Of a stretch of DNA of 64,000 nucleotides, positions 1-9,719 are shown in pieces. This DNA comes from Pseudomonas sp. ICMP22404 (lineage in GTDB: Bacteria; Pseudomonadota; Gammaproteobacteria; Pseudomonadales; Pseudomonadaceae). Every line of letters begins with the position of its first letter. Positions within the stretch are counted from its first letter, which is position 1. The stretch spans positions 1-64,000 of the forward strand of contig NZ_VCNG01000001.1 of NCBI RefSeq assembly GCF_006227205.1, read 5' to 3'. Position numbers and translations under genes: made by a program. A model generated the notes under the pieces. That model saw only the letters and a list, made by a program, of their open reading frames with translations. It had not been told where the DNA came from and did no database searches.

Positions 1-35
1 ACTTGCGCTTTCGATCTCTCGTTAGCGGGAGGCGA

Positions 36-63
36 ATTCTACAGCGTTAGTCGCTGCTGTCAA
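36..63 (-). promoter_or_regulatory. rRNA operon promoter, proximal copy
   Basis: Read on the minus strand there is TTGACA (58-63), a 16-base spacer and TAGAAT (36-41), close to a perfect sigma-70 promoter. It points left, out of the window. In pseudomonads tyrS is commonly followed by a 16S rRNA gene, so an rrn operon just beyond position 1 is the expected target. The rRNA gene itself is not in the window. Confidence 0.8.
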
Positions 64-237
64 CACCTCTTTTTCACCGCTTTCGACCGAGAAGATCGAA
101 CCGTCAACGGGACCAAACAACACGCCCTGCCAACTCCTTCCGGACTTCGATGAACTGAAGCCCTGCGCCACCTTAAATCGTCTAACTCATTGAAACACAA
201 GGAGTTTTCCGTTTCGACTGCGCCGGAAGTGGGGCGA

Positions 238-265
238 ATTATAGAGACTCAGAATCTGCCGTCAA
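238..265 (-). promoter_or_regulatory. rRNA operon promoter, distal copy
   Basis: On the minus strand there is TTGACG (260-265), a 16-base spacer and a perfect TATAAT (238-243), only 17 bases past the tyrS stop. It has the same spacing and a very similar layout to the promoter at 36-63, and both are followed by TCGCC just downstream of the -10. The pair looks like a tandem rrn P1/P2 arrangement, with about 170 bases of leader between them. Confidence 0.8.
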
Positions 266-281
266 CACCTATTTCGCAATC

Positions 282-1481
282 TTATTCAGATTTCAGCGTG
301 ATACGTGCAAAAGCCTTCTTACCCGCCTGACATACATGGGTAGAGCCCAACTCATATATATAGGTGCGATCCACAACCTCACCATCTATACGCACCCCGC
401 CCGAACCCAGGAGGTCTCGCGCCACCGCAGCGTTCTTGACCAACCCCGCCTTATTAAGGACGGCAGCGATCGGCATAGCCTCGGTAGCAGACAGCTCGAT
501 CTCTGGCAGATCATCTGGAAGCTCGCCATCCTTCATGCGGTTACCCGCCGCACGATGAGCATTGGCCGCAGCTTCTTCACCATGGAAGCGAGCAACGATC
601 TCTTCAGCCAACTTGATCTTGATGTCCCGCGGGTTAGCCCCTGCCTCGACATCTGCGCGGAACGCATTGATCTCATCCATGGAGCGGAAACTCAACAGCT
701 CGAAATAACGCCACATCAACGCGTCAGGAATGGAAACCAGCTTGCCGTACATAACGCCCGGCGCTTCCTGAATGCCAACGTAGTTGCCCAGCGATTTGGA
801 CATCTTCTTCACACCATCCAGACCTTCCAGCAACGGCATGGTCAGGATGCACTGAGCTTCCTGCCCATAGCCACGCTGCAGTTCGCGCCCCATCAACAGG
901 TTGAACTTCTGATCCGTACCGCCGAGCTCGACGTCCGCGCGCAACGCGACCGAGTCATAGCCCTGCACAAGCGGGTAGAGAAATTCATGGATAGCGATCG
1001 GCTGATTGGTTGTATAGCGCTTATCGAAGTCATCGCGCTCGAGCATGCGAGCCACGGTGTACTGGGAGGTCAGGCGAATGAAATCCGCCGGCCCCATCTG
1101 ATCCATCCAGGTGGAGTTGAAAGCCACTTCGGTCTTGGCCGGATCAAGAATCTTGAACACCTGCGTCTTGTAGGTCTCGGCATTATCGAGAACCTGTTCG
1201 CGGGTCAGCGGTGGACGCGTTGCGCTCTTCCCGCTTGGATCACCGATCATCCCGGTGAAGTCACCGATGAGAAAGATGACCTGATGCCCCAGATCCTGGA
1301 ACTGGCGCAGCTTGTTAATAAGCACGGTATGACCCAAGTGCAGATCGGGCGCCGTCGGATCGAAACCAGCCTTGATACGCAGCGGCTGCCCGCGCTTGAG
1401 CTTCTCGACCAGCTCGGACTCGACCAACAGTTCTTCCGCACCACGTTTGATCAGCGCTAGCTGCTCTTCAACCGACTTCAT
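282..1481 (-). CDS. tyrS: Tyrosyl-tRNA synthetase
   Basis: Charges tRNA-Tyr with tyrosine in the cytoplasm. The 399-residue product has the class I nucleotide-binding HIGH-type motif as HLGH near residue 48, the KMSKS loop intact (KKMSKSLGN), and a C-terminal S4-like RNA-binding segment (VRIDGEVVD). The frame is open 21 codons further upstream, but MKSVEEQ at 1481 is the family-like start, and a promoter (1517-1544) occupies the extension. The gene is divergent from the M23 peptidase gene, and rRNA promoters follow directly after its stop. Confidence 0.96.
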   Translation of the reverse strand: MKSVEEQLALIKRGAEELLVESELVEKLKRGQPLRIKAGFDPTAPDLHLGHTVLINKLRQFQDLGHQVIFLIGDFTGMIGDPSGKSATRPPLTREQVLDNAETYKTQVFKILDPAKTEVAFNSTWMDQMGPADFIRLTSQYTVARMLERDDFDKRYTTNQPIAIHEFLYPLVQGYDSVALRADVELGGTDQKFNLLMGRELQRGYGQEAQCILTMPLLEGLDGVKKMSKSLGNYVGIQEAPGVMYGKLVSIPDALMWRYFELLSFRSMDEINAFRADVEAGANPRDIKIKLAEEIVARFHGEEAAANAHRAAGNRMKDGELPDDLPEIELSATEAMPIAAVLNKAGLVKNAAVARDLLGSGGVRIDGEVVDRTYIYELGSTHVCQAGKKAFARITLKSE

Positions 1482-1516
1482 AACAGACCCGCAAGGCTCA
1501 GATTCAAAGGGCCCCA

Positions 1517-1544
1517 ACCATACAAGATCGCGCACCAAATACAA
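1517..1544 (-). promoter_or_regulatory. Likely tyrS promoter
   Basis: Minus strand TTGTAT (1539-1544), 16-base spacer, TATGGT (1517-1522). It would give a leader of about 30 bases before the tyrS ATG at 1481, and it explains why the open frame upstream of that ATG need not be translated. It is a motif match only. Confidence 0.45.
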
Positions 1545-1691
1545 GGTTTGCCCGGCGCGCGGACACCAATCCGCAAGCAGAGCGCGTGCGGGCTTGCTTC
1601 GCAGGGGATTTGGTTATATTTTATACAGTTATTTCATCTTCATCATGTCATTCATCTTTTCCAATTCATATTTTCAAAAGTCAAATTACTT

Positions 1692-3107
1692 ATGACCACA
1701 GAACCGTCTAAAGCGCCGCCGCTTTACCCAAAGACCCACCTGCTCGCCGCAAGCGGCATCGCAGCCCTCCTTAGCCTGGCGCTCCTGGTGTTCCCTTCCA
1801 GCGATGTTGAAGCCAAAAAGACGACTCTGAGTCTTGAACTGGAAAGTCCCGCTGAACAACTGACACAAGAACAAGACGCTGCCGAAGCCGTTCAAGCCAC
1901 AAACGAACCGGCTGCCTCCCCTTTCGCGCAGATAGACGATAGCGCCGATGACACGACCGAGGCCGCCCAGGCACAACCTCCAGCCGTGGAAGAAAAGAAG
2001 GAGCCGGGGCACCGTGAGGTGATCGTAGCCAAAGGCGACACGCTGTCCACCCTCTTCGAAAAGGTTGGCCTGCCCGCCGCATCAGTCCATGAAGTTCTGG
2101 CCAGCGACAAACAAGCCAAGCAATTCACTCAGTTGAAACACGGCCAGAAGCTCGAGTTCGAGCTCAACCCCGAGGGACAACTGACCAACCTGCACACCAA
2201 GCTGAGCGATCTGGAAAGCATTACCCTGACCAAGAATGACAAGGGTTATGTATTCAACCGCGTGACCGCCAAGCCAACCGTACGTTCGGCATACGTTCAT
2301 GGCGTGATCAACAGCTCGCTATCGCAATCGGCCGCACGCGCCGGTCTTTCCCACAGCCTGACGATGGACATGGCCAGTGTCTTTGGCTACGACATCGACT
2401 TCGCCCAGGATATTCGCCAGGGTGACGAGTTCGATGTCATCTACGAGCAGAAAGTGGTCAATGGAAAGAGCGTCGGCAACGGTCCGATCCTTTCCGCGCG
2501 CTTCACCAACCGTGGCAAGACCTACACGGCAGTGCGCTACACCAACAAACAAGGCAACAGCAGCTACTACACCGCCGACGGCAACAGCATGCGCAAGGCC
2601 TTCATCCGGACACCGGTTGACTTCGCCCGCATCAGTTCGAAGTTCTCCGCAGGCCGCAAACACCCGATCCTGAACAAGATCCGCGCCCACAAGGGCGTCG
2701 ACTATGCCGCCCCCCGCGGCACGCCCATCAAGGCCGCCGGTGACGGCAAGGTACTGCTGGCCGGACGTCGTGGCGGTTATGGCAACACGGTGATCATCCA
2801 GCACGGCAACACCTATCGCACCTTGTACGGCCACATGCAGGGCTTCGCCAAAGGCGTGACGACTGGCAGCACCGTAAAGCAAGGCCAGGTAATCGGATAC
2901 ATCGGTACCACTGGTCTGTCCACCGGTCCGCACCTGCACTATGAATTCCAGGTCAACGGCGTTCACGTCGACCCACTCGGCCAGAAACTGCCAATGGCCG
3001 ACCCGATCGCCAAATCCGAACGCGCGCGCTTCCTGGCTCAAAGCCAACCTTTGATGGCTCGTATGGATCAAGAAAAGGCTACGCTGCTGGCCTCGAGCAA
3101 ACGCTAG
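1692..3107 (+). CDS. M23 family murein endopeptidase (LysM/OapA-type)
   Basis: Predicted cell-wall hydrolase cutting peptidoglycan cross-bridges in the periplasm. The 471-residue product has an N-terminal membrane anchor (about residues 15-37), an acidic, Ala/Glu-rich linker, an OapA/LysM-like segment (VAKGDTLSTLFEKVG) near residue 115, and a C-terminal M23 domain with the zinc-site signatures HKGVDYAAPRGTPI and GPHLHYEF. The frame is open 48 codons upstream, but that stretch is AT-rich and unlike protein. MTTEPSK at 1692 gives a sensible anchor, though it lacks a strong ribosome site. It ends 3 bases before anmK, suggesting co-transcription with a wall-recycling enzyme. Confidence 0.9.
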   Translation: MTTEPSKAPPLYPKTHLLAASGIAALLSLALLVFPSSDVEAKKTTLSLELESPAEQLTQEQDAAEAVQATNEPAASPFAQIDDSADDTTEAAQAQPPAVEEKKEPGHREVIVAKGDTLSTLFEKVGLPAASVHEVLASDKQAKQFTQLKHGQKLEFELNPEGQLTNLHTKLSDLESITLTKNDKGYVFNRVTAKPTVRSAYVHGVINSSLSQSAARAGLSHSLTMDMASVFGYDIDFAQDIRQGDEFDVIYEQKVVNGKSVGNGPILSARFTNRGKTYTAVRYTNKQGNSSYYTADGNSMRKAFIRTPVDFARISSKFSAGRKHPILNKIRAHKGVDYAAPRGTPIKAAGDGKVLLAGRRGGYGNTVIIQHGNTYRTLYGHMQGFAKGVTTGSTVKQGQVIGYIGTTGLSTGPHLHYEFQVNGVHVDPLGQKLPMADPIAKSERARFLAQSQPLMARMDQEKATLLASSKR

Positions 3108-4202
<1,095 letters not shown>

Positions 4203-4224
4203 TCTCGCCTGCTTGAACGCTGGA

Positions 4225-4269
4225 CAGCAAAACGCCGCAGGGCCCACTAGGCACTGCGGCGTTTTGCTG
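4225..4269. terminator. Bidirectional terminator between anmK and erpA
   Basis: A 16-bp perfect inverted repeat (cagcaaaacgccgcag at 4225-4240, its complement at 4254-4269) with a 13-base loop lies between two convergent genes. The AAAA/TTTT tracts are inside the stem, so it can act on both strands. Confidence 0.85.
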
Positions 4270-4285
4270 AAGCGGTCCGCGGCGA

Positions 4286-4636
4286 TCAGATCGAGAACGA
4301 AGAACCGCAGCCACAAGTGGTGGTAGCGTTAGGGTTCTTGATCACGAAACGTGAACCTTCCAGACCTTCCTGGTAGTCCACCTCGGCACCGGCCAGGTAC
4401 TGGAAACTCATGGGATCGACCACCAGACTGACGCCTTCGCGCTCGACAATGGTGTCATCTTCGGCCACTTCTTCATCGAACGTGAAGCCGTACTGAAAAC
4501 CCGAACAACCGCCGCCCGTCACGAAGACGCGCAGCTTCAAACGATCATTTCCCTCTTCATCGACGAGGCTCTTCACCTTGTGCGCGGCACCGTGGGTGAA
4601 TTGCAAAGCCGTGGGAGTGAAGGTTTCGACGCTCAT
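4286..4636 (-). CDS. erpA: Iron-sulfur cluster insertion protein
   Basis: A-type carrier that passes Fe-S clusters to target enzymes, for example in isoprenoid synthesis. The product is 116 residues with the three cluster-binding cysteines in place: Cys44 in GGGCSGFQ, and Cys108 and Cys110 in [12 protein letters not shown] good ribosome site (GGGAG) precedes the ATG. It stands alone between the argC terminator and the anmK terminator, with a 24-base palindrome (4666-4689) just upstream. Confidence 0.95.
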   Translation of the reverse strand: MSVETFTPTALQFTHGAAHKVKSLVDEEGNDRLKLRVFVTGGGCSGFQYGFTFDEEVAEDDTIVEREGVSLVVDPMSFQYLAGAEVDYQEGLEGSRFVIKNPNATTTCGCGSSFSI

Positions 4637-4665
4637 GCTGAATATCTCCCGGCGCTGACGCCGCC

Positions 4666-4689
4666 ATAATGCCTAATGGCAGGCATTAT
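4666..4689. promoter_or_regulatory. Palindrome upstream of erpA
   Basis: ATAATGCC and GGCATTAT face each other across 8 bases, about 30 bases upstream of the erpA start. Position and symmetry suggest an operator for a dimeric regulator. Which regulator is unknown from the sequence; an iron-sulfur regulator such as IscR would be a logical guess. Confidence 0.4.
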
Positions 4690-4728
4690 CCGCTTCTCCT
4701 AGAAAATCGGTCAACTATTAGAAGAGCA

Positions 4729-4751
4729 GCGGCAAGCCTGAAGCTTGCCGC
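4729..4751 (-). terminator. Terminator of argC
   Basis: Perfect 8-bp stem (gcggcaag / cttgccgc) with a 7-base loop, 13 bases past the argC stop. On the minus strand it is followed by the moderately T-rich run TGCTCTTCTAAT. Confidence 0.55.
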
Positions 4752-4763
4752 CCAAGACCGCTG

Positions 4764-5798
4764 TTAAGGCAACATCCCCGCATGGGACAAGCCCAGCCGC
4801 TCATCCAGGCCGAACAGAATGTTCAGGTTCTGCACCGCCTGACCGGACGCGCCCTTGACCAGGTTATCAATGACCGACAACACCACGACCAGATCGCCAT
4901 CCTGTGGACGATGCACCGCAATCCGGCAGACATTCGCGCCCCGCACACTGCGCGTTTCCGGGTGGCTACCTGCAGGCATCACGTCGACGAACGGTTCGTC
5001 GGCATAACGCTTCTCGAACAGCGCTTGCAGGTCCACAGAGCGGTCTACAACAGTTGCATACAGTGTGGAGTGGATGCCGCGGATCATTGGCGTCAGGTGC
5101 GGCACGAACGTCAGGCCGACATCCTTGCCCGCCGCCCGGCGCAGGCCCTGGCGAATTTCAGGCAGATGACGGTGACCTTTGACGGCGTACGCTTTCAGGC
5201 TCTCCGAAGTCTCGGAATACAACGAACCGACGCTGGCACCACGACCGGCGCCACTGACACCGGACTTGCAGTCGGCGATCAGACGCGAGGTATCGGCAAG
5301 GCCCGCCTCGAGCAGCGGCAGAAAGCCCAACTGCGTGGCAGTCGGATAGCAACCCGGTACCGCGATCAGCCGTGCCTGCCGGATTTTTTCGCGATTGACT
5401 TCCGGCAACCCATAGACCGCTTCGTCCAACAGATCCGGGGCGCCATGGGGCTGTCCGTACCACTTGGCCCACTCATCCGCGTCCTGCAGGCGGAAGTCCG
5501 CCGAGAGATCGATGACCTTGGTCCCGGCGGCCAGCAGCTCACCCGCCAGGGCGTGGGCGACACCATGCGGCGTAGCGAAGAACACCACATCGCAGGCGCC
5601 CAGGGTCTTGATGTCCGGAACGCTGAACGCCAGGCCATCGTAATGGCCTCGCAGGTTCGGATACATGTCGGCAACAGCCAGACCGGCCTCGGATCGGGAG
5701 GTAATGACCACCACCTCAACTTGCGGATGCTGCGCCAACAGACGCAGCAGTTCGACACCGGTGTAACCCGTGCCGCCGACGATACCGACCTTGACCAT
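4764..5798 (-). CDS. argC: N-acetyl-gamma-glutamyl-phosphate reductase
   Basis: Third step of arginine biosynthesis: NADPH-dependent reduction of N-acetylglutamyl phosphate to the semialdehyde. The 344-residue product has the nucleotide-binding start [18 protein letters not shown] and the catalytic Cys150 in VPGCYPTAT. An extra 30 codons are open upstream, but MVKVGIVGG at 5798 is the family start and has a purine-rich site (GAGGGCAGG) before it. It is divergent from hemJ. Confidence 0.96.
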   Translation of the reverse strand: MVKVGIVGGTGYTGVELLRLLAQHPQVEVVVITSRSEAGLAVADMYPNLRGHYDGLAFSVPDIKTLGACDVVFFATPHGVAHALAGELLAAGTKVIDLSADFRLQDADEWAKWYGQPHGAPDLLDEAVYGLPEVNREKIRQARLIAVPGCYPTATQLGFLPLLEAGLADTSRLIADCKSGVSGAGRGASVGSLYSETSESLKAYAVKGHRHLPEIRQGLRRAAGKDVGLTFVPHLTPMIRGIHSTLYATVVDRSVDLQALFEKRYADEPFVDVMPAGSHPETRSVRGANVCRIAVHRPQDGDLVVVLSVIDNLVKGASGQAVQNLNILFGLDERLGLSHAGMLP

Positions 5799-5932
5799 AA
5801 ACCTGCCCTCAACGAACCCACTGGAAAGCCGTCGATAATAGGGGCCGCGCAGCCTGCCGACAACCGCCAAGGTGACGTGTGGGCGCATGAATGACTACTA
5901 TCGAACGACCGTAAAATTGGGAATCGCCAAAA

Positions 5933-6364
5933 ATGCTCTATCTGTGGCTCAAAGCACTTCACATTGTCAGTATGGTCTGCTGGTTCGCCGGCCTGTTCTA
6001 TCTGCCTCGCCTGTTCGTCTATCACGCTCAAAGCGAGGACAGTGTCAGCAAGGAACGTTTCAGCGTCATGGAGCGCAAGTTGTATCGCGGCATCATGGGG
6101 CCGGCGATGATTGCCACCCTGGTGTTTGGCATCTGGCTGCTCAGTCTCAACGCCGGCGCCTACTTCAGCCAAGGTGGCTGGATGCACGCAAAGCTGACCC
6201 TCGTGGTGTTGCTGATCGGTTATCACCACATGTGCGGAGCCCAGGTAAAACGCTTCGCTCGTGGTGAAAATACCCGCAGTCATGTCTTTTATCGCTGGTT
6301 CAATGAGGTGCCGGTACTGATATTGCTGGCTATCGTCATCCTGGTCGTCGTCCGACCGTTCTGA
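5933..6364 (+). CDS. hemJ: HemJ-type protoporphyrinogen IX oxidase
   Basis: Predicted inner-membrane oxidase for the next-to-last step of haem synthesis. The 143-residue product has four hydrophobic helices (about residues 3-25, 55-75, 82-100 and 122-142) and the family's conserved His and Lys residues near the first and third helices (LKALHIVSMVCWFAGLFYLPR, split here as LKALHIVSM and WFAGLFYLPRLFVYH; MHAKLTLV). The start fits with GGGAA upstream. It is monocistronic or co-transcribed with the next gene 35 bases away. Confidence 0.85.
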   Translation: MLYLWLKALHIVSMVCWFAGLFYLPRLFVYHAQSEDSVSKERFSVMERKLYRGIMGPAMIATLVFGIWLLSLNAGAYFSQGGWMHAKLTLVVLLIGYHHMCGAQVKRFARGENTRSHVFYRWFNEVPVLILLAIVILVVVRPF

Positions 6365-6399
6365 CTTCCTATCGGCACTCTTCATCCGGGGTACTTCCC

Positions 6400-7368
6400 A
6401 TGTCGCTACCCGCTCTGCTTGAACAACGTTTGCGCCTGCCCGTCGTGGCGGCACCGATGTTCCTGATCTCCAATCCACAGCTGGTGCTGGCTTGCTGTCG
6501 TAATGGCATCGTCGGCAGTTTCCCCGCACTGAACCAGCGCGAAAGCAGCGGTTTCAAGACTTGGCTGGAAGAAATCGAAGCGGGCCTGGCAAGCATGGAG
6601 GACCCTGCGCCCTATGCCGTCAACCTGATCGTCCACCAAAGCAATCCAAGGCTTCAGGCCGACCTGGCCATCTGCATCGAGCACAAGGTGCCGATCGTCA
6701 TCACCAGCCTTGGCGCAGTCAAGGAACTGGTCGACGCCGTCCATAGCTATGGAGGCCTGGTCTTTCACGACGTGACCACACGTCGTCATGCCGAGAAAGC
6801 CGCCGAAGCCGGTGTCGACGGCCTGATCGCCGTTGCCGCCGGTGCGGGTGGACATGCGGGGACCTGGAGCCCTTTTTCGCTGATCGCCGAAATCCGGCAA
6901 TTCTTCGACAAGACCGTGCTGCTTGCGGGGTGTCTGAATCACGGCCATCAGATCCTCGCGGCACAAATACTCGGCGCGGATCTGGCCTACCTGGGAACAC
7001 GCTTTATCGGCACGACTGAAAGTCACGCGCCTGACGCTTATAAAGAGATGTTGCTCACATCCCGAGCCGCAGACATCGTGCATACTCCTGCCGTGTCCGG
7101 TGTACCGGCCAGCTTCATGCGCCAAAGCCTGGAAAACGCAGGCTTTGACCTGGCCGCCCTGCAAGGCAAAAGTGACGCGGCTTCCGGTTCGAAGCTCAAA
7201 CCATTGAGCGATGAAGCCAAAGCCTGGAAAACCGTCTGGTCCGCAGGTCAGGGCGTTGGGGAAATCAGTGATTTGCCCAGCGTCGACCAGCTGGTTGCGC
7301 GCCTGGATGAAGAATACCGTGAGGCCCAGGCCCGAGCGGTACAGCTTGGCGGCCGATGGCCCCGCTGA
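6400..7368 (+). CDS. Nitronate monooxygenase family flavoprotein
   Basis: Predicted FMN-dependent TIM-barrel enzyme of the 2-nitropropane dioxygenase family, which detoxifies alkyl nitronates. The 322-residue product shows the N-terminal barrel strand (LPVVAAPMFLISNP), the FMN phosphate-binding AAGAGGHAGTWSPF around residues 146-159 and the catalytic His region within it. The natural substrate cannot be told from the sequence. It sits between hemJ and the DUF805 gene, all on the plus strand, with short gaps. Confidence 0.87.
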   Translation: MSLPALLEQRLRLPVVAAPMFLISNPQLVLACCRNGIVGSFPALNQRESSGFKTWLEEIEAGLASMEDPAPYAVNLIVHQSNPRLQADLAICIEHKVPIVITSLGAVKELVDAVHSYGGLVFHDVTTRRHAEKAAEAGVDGLIAVAAGAGGHAGTWSPFSLIAEIRQFFDKTVLLAGCLNHGHQILAAQILGADLAYLGTRFIGTTESHAPDAYKEMLLTSRAADIVHTPAVSGVPASFMRQSLENAGFDLAALQGKSDAASGSKLKPLSDEAKAWKTVWSAGQGVGEISDLPSVDQLVARLDEEYREAQARAVQLGGRWPR

Positions 7369-7419
7369 AACCTGCCTGATCTAACAAATATCAAACTTTC
7401 AATGACAAGGATGCCCGTC

Positions 7420-8376
7420 ATGAGCGAAACCCGTTTCAACATCGTATTCGACGGAACCCTACTGCCGGGCGTCGATGCGGCCACCGCCAAACTCAACCTC
7501 GCCAACCTGTTCAAGAGCGACATCAGCGCCATCGAGCGTCTGTTCGGCGGACACAAGGTGGCCCTGAAAAGCAACCTGTCCCAAAACGAGGCGCAGAAGT
7601 ATCTGGAGGCCCTCAACCAGAGCGGGATTGATGCGCGCATCGAAGCCGAGCCTGCCCTCCAGCTGAATCTCGACGAAGTGCAGCACTCGTCACCGGCCAC
7701 GAGCGGGCGTCACCCCGAATCGCTCATCGAACCGGCCTCCCCGTACGCACCACCCCGGGCCCATGTCGGTGACGCCGTTGCCGAATACGCCACGCTCAAG
7801 CCGTTCAGCTTCGATGGGCGCATCGGACGCCTGCGATACCTGGCCTGGACCATGGCCCTGACCCTGGTCATGATGCTAGTGGTTGGCGTGGCCTTCGCAC
7901 TCGGGGCGGCATGGATTTTCACCTCGGGCTCGATAGCAGCAATGATCGTCGGCGGTTTGCTGGCAGCGGTCGTTTTTCTCGGCTTTGCCTACGTCAGCAT
8001 CCAGTTCAACGTCCAGCGCCTGCATGACCTTGGCTGGTCCGGCTGGCTGTGGCTGTTGAACCTCATCCCATTCGTGGGCAGCGTCTTTCCGTTTGTGCTC
8101 ATTTTCGCCCCCGGCAATGAGGGCGCCAATCGCTATGGCCCTCCTCCGCCGCGTAACAACACCGGGGTCAAGGTACTTGCGTCGCTCTGGCTCGTCATGA
8201 TCGTACTGATCATCTTCGCGACCGTGGCTGGCGTCTTCAGTGCCATCGAAGAGGATTACGGCACCAGCTCGCTGAGCAGCTACGAAAGCAGTGAATCCAC
8301 AGATGAAGATGCTGCGGAACCTGCCGAAGAACCTGCCGAGGCAGAGGCACCTTCTGTAGACTCCGAGGAACAGTAA
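7420..8376 (+). CDS. DUF805 membrane protein with N-terminal soluble domain
   Basis: Function unknown. The 318-residue product starts with a soluble module of about 90 residues (FNIVFDGTLLPGVD ... GIDARIEAEPA), a type of N-terminal domain seen on several Pseudomonas proteins, followed by a DUF805 domain (FSFDGRIGRLRYL, about residue 126 onward) with several membrane helices including VQFNVQRLHDLGWSGW-like sequence. The tail is strikingly acidic (Glu/Ser/Ala-rich, about the last 40 residues). The ATG at 7420 is preferred over 7402 because AAGGA lies 8 bases before it. Confidence 0.75.
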   Translation: MSETRFNIVFDGTLLPGVDAATAKLNLANLFKSDISAIERLFGGHKVALKSNLSQNEAQKYLEALNQSGIDARIEAEPALQLNLDEVQHSSPATSGRHPESLIEPASPYAPPRAHVGDAVAEYATLKPFSFDGRIGRLRYLAWTMALTLVMMLVVGVAFALGAAWIFTSGSIAAMIVGGLLAAVVFLGFAYVSIQFNVQRLHDLGWSGWLWLLNLIPFVGSVFPFVLIFAPGNEGANRYGPPPPRNNTGVKVLASLWLVMIVLIIFATVAGVFSAIEEDYGTSSLSSYESSESTDEDAAEPAEEPAEAEAPSVDSEEQ

Positions 8377-8438
8377 GCGCCCCTCGTTCCTATGACAGTC
8401 AAGTCCACTGGCGACGGGCCATTGCGATGGAGAACTGC

Positions 8439-9227
8439 ATGACCCGTTACGCCCTGATCACTGGCGCCTCCAGTGGCATTGGCCTGGCCATGGCCGAAGC
8501 TTTGGCCCGGCGCGGCCGCAATCTGCTGCTGGTGGCCCGACAACGTGATCGGTTGGAAAGCATTGCGATAGAACTGACCCAGCGGTTTGGCGTGGAGGTA
8601 CTTTTCCGGGCATGCGACCTGGGGGAGCCGCTACGGCTTTCAGGTTTCCTGCTGGAGCTGGAGGAAAGCGAGCGCCAGATCGATCTGCTGGTCAATTGCG
8701 CGGGTATCGGTACCTGTGGCCCGTTCCTGGGCCAGGACTGGATGACCGAGCAGGACCTGATCGAAGTCAACATTCTCGCCCTGACACGCCTCTGTCACGC
8801 CGTTGGCAATAGCATGGCACTGCATGGCGGCGGGCAGATCCTGAACGTGGCCTCGATTGCAGCTTTCCAGCCGGGCCCCTGGATGAGCACCTATTACGCC
8901 AGCAAGGCCTATGTGCTGCACTTCTCCGAAGCCCTGCGAGTCGAGCTGAAGAAATGCGCGATCAAGGTGTCAGTCCTTTGCCCAGGTCCGACTCAGACCG
9001 GCTTCTTCGCCAAGGCACATCTCGACGAACAGAAACTAAAGCACGGTAACCTGCTGATGAGCCCGGAAGAAGTAGCGTTGTATGCCGTGCGCGCGCTCGA
9101 CAGAAACCGAGCGATCATCATTCCCGGACGCCGCAATCGCTGGCTCGCCATGCTCCCGCGGCTAGGCTCGCGATGGATGGTGCGAAGCATCGCCGGCTTG
9201 ATCAACAAGGCGTACTGCCCACGCTGA
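8439..9227 (+). CDS. Short-chain dehydrogenase/reductase
   Basis: Predicted NAD(P)-dependent oxidoreductase of 262 residues. The cofactor motif TGASSGIG is at residues 7-14 and the active-site YxxxK appears as YYASKAY, with the catalytic Ser just before it (NVASIAAFQPG). The C-terminus (PGRRNRWLAMLPRLGSRW) resembles the DltE-like SDRs that act on lipids. Substrate unknown. The start at 8439 follows GGAG at 8429; the in-frame ATG at 8427 overlaps that site. Confidence 0.85.
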   Translation: MTRYALITGASSGIGLAMAEALARRGRNLLLVARQRDRLESIAIELTQRFGVEVLFRACDLGEPLRLSGFLLELEESERQIDLLVNCAGIGTCGPFLGQDWMTEQDLIEVNILALTRLCHAVGNSMALHGGGQILNVASIAAFQPGPWMSTYYASKAYVLHFSEALRVELKKCAIKVSVLCPGPTQTGFFAKAHLDEQKLKHGNLLMSPEEVALYAVRALDRNRAIIIPGRRNRWLAMLPRLGSRWMVRSIAGLINKAYCPR

Positions 9228-9306
9228 ATGAAATTTGAATGGAAACCCGGGCTCAGCCACCGAACCTTCAGTACACTCGACTTCCACAACCAAAGGGAGA
9301 ACAGCT

Positions 9307-9645
9307 GTGGATACTTTGTTTACCAAGATCATCAACCGGGAAATCCCGGCGAAGATCATCTACGAGGATGACCAGGTCCTGGCATTCCACGACATCGCCC
9401 CACAGGCGCCAGTGCATTTCCTGGTCATTCCGAAAAAGCCGATTCGCACCCTCAATGACCTGACCGAGGAAGACAAGGCGCTGGCCGGACATATCCTGTT
9501 CACAGCCCAGCGCCTCGCCAAGGAACAGGGCTGCGAGGACGGTTTCCGTGTGGTGATGAACTGCAATGAACTTGGCGGACAGACCGTCTATCACATTCAT
9601 ATGCACGTACTCGGGCAGCGCCAGATGAACTGGCCGCCGGGTTGA
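9307..9645 (+). CDS. HIT family nucleotide-binding protein
   Basis: Predicted nucleotide hydrolase of the histidine-triad family (Hint branch, purine nucleoside phosphoramidase-like). The 112-residue product carries the triad as HIHMHVLG near its C-terminus. The start is GTG at 9307 with GGGAGA 8 bases upstream; the sequence before it is not protein-like. The gene ends just before an inverted repeat (9671-9696) and coq7. Confidence 0.9.
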   Translation: MDTLFTKIINREIPAKIIYEDDQVLAFHDIAPQAPVHFLVIPKKPIRTLNDLTEEDKALAGHILFTAQRLAKEQGCEDGFRVVMNCNELGGQTVYHIHMHVLGQRQMNWPPG

Positions 9646-9670
9646 GACTCTGACCCAACGCAAATCCTGA

Positions 9671-9696
9671 GCGGCCAATTGGGTTAAACTGGCCGC
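9671..9696. other. Inverted repeat between the HIT gene and coq7
   Basis: gcggcca and tggccgc form a 7-bp stem with a 12-base loop. It could end HIT transcription or fold in the coq7 leader. There is no T-run after it. Confidence 0.35.
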
Positions 9697-9719
9697 CGTG
9701 ATTTCTTCCGGAGGTAAGC

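Noticed and set aside
336-1460. 374-codon open frame on the plus strand
   Set aside because: It is antisense to tyrS over its whole length and shows no protein-family features. It arises from the G+C-rich codons of tyrS.
4782-5894. 370-codon open frame on the plus strand
   Set aside because: Fully antisense to argC, which has all its catalytic motifs. Composition (Gln/Arg/His-rich) is typical of shadow frames.
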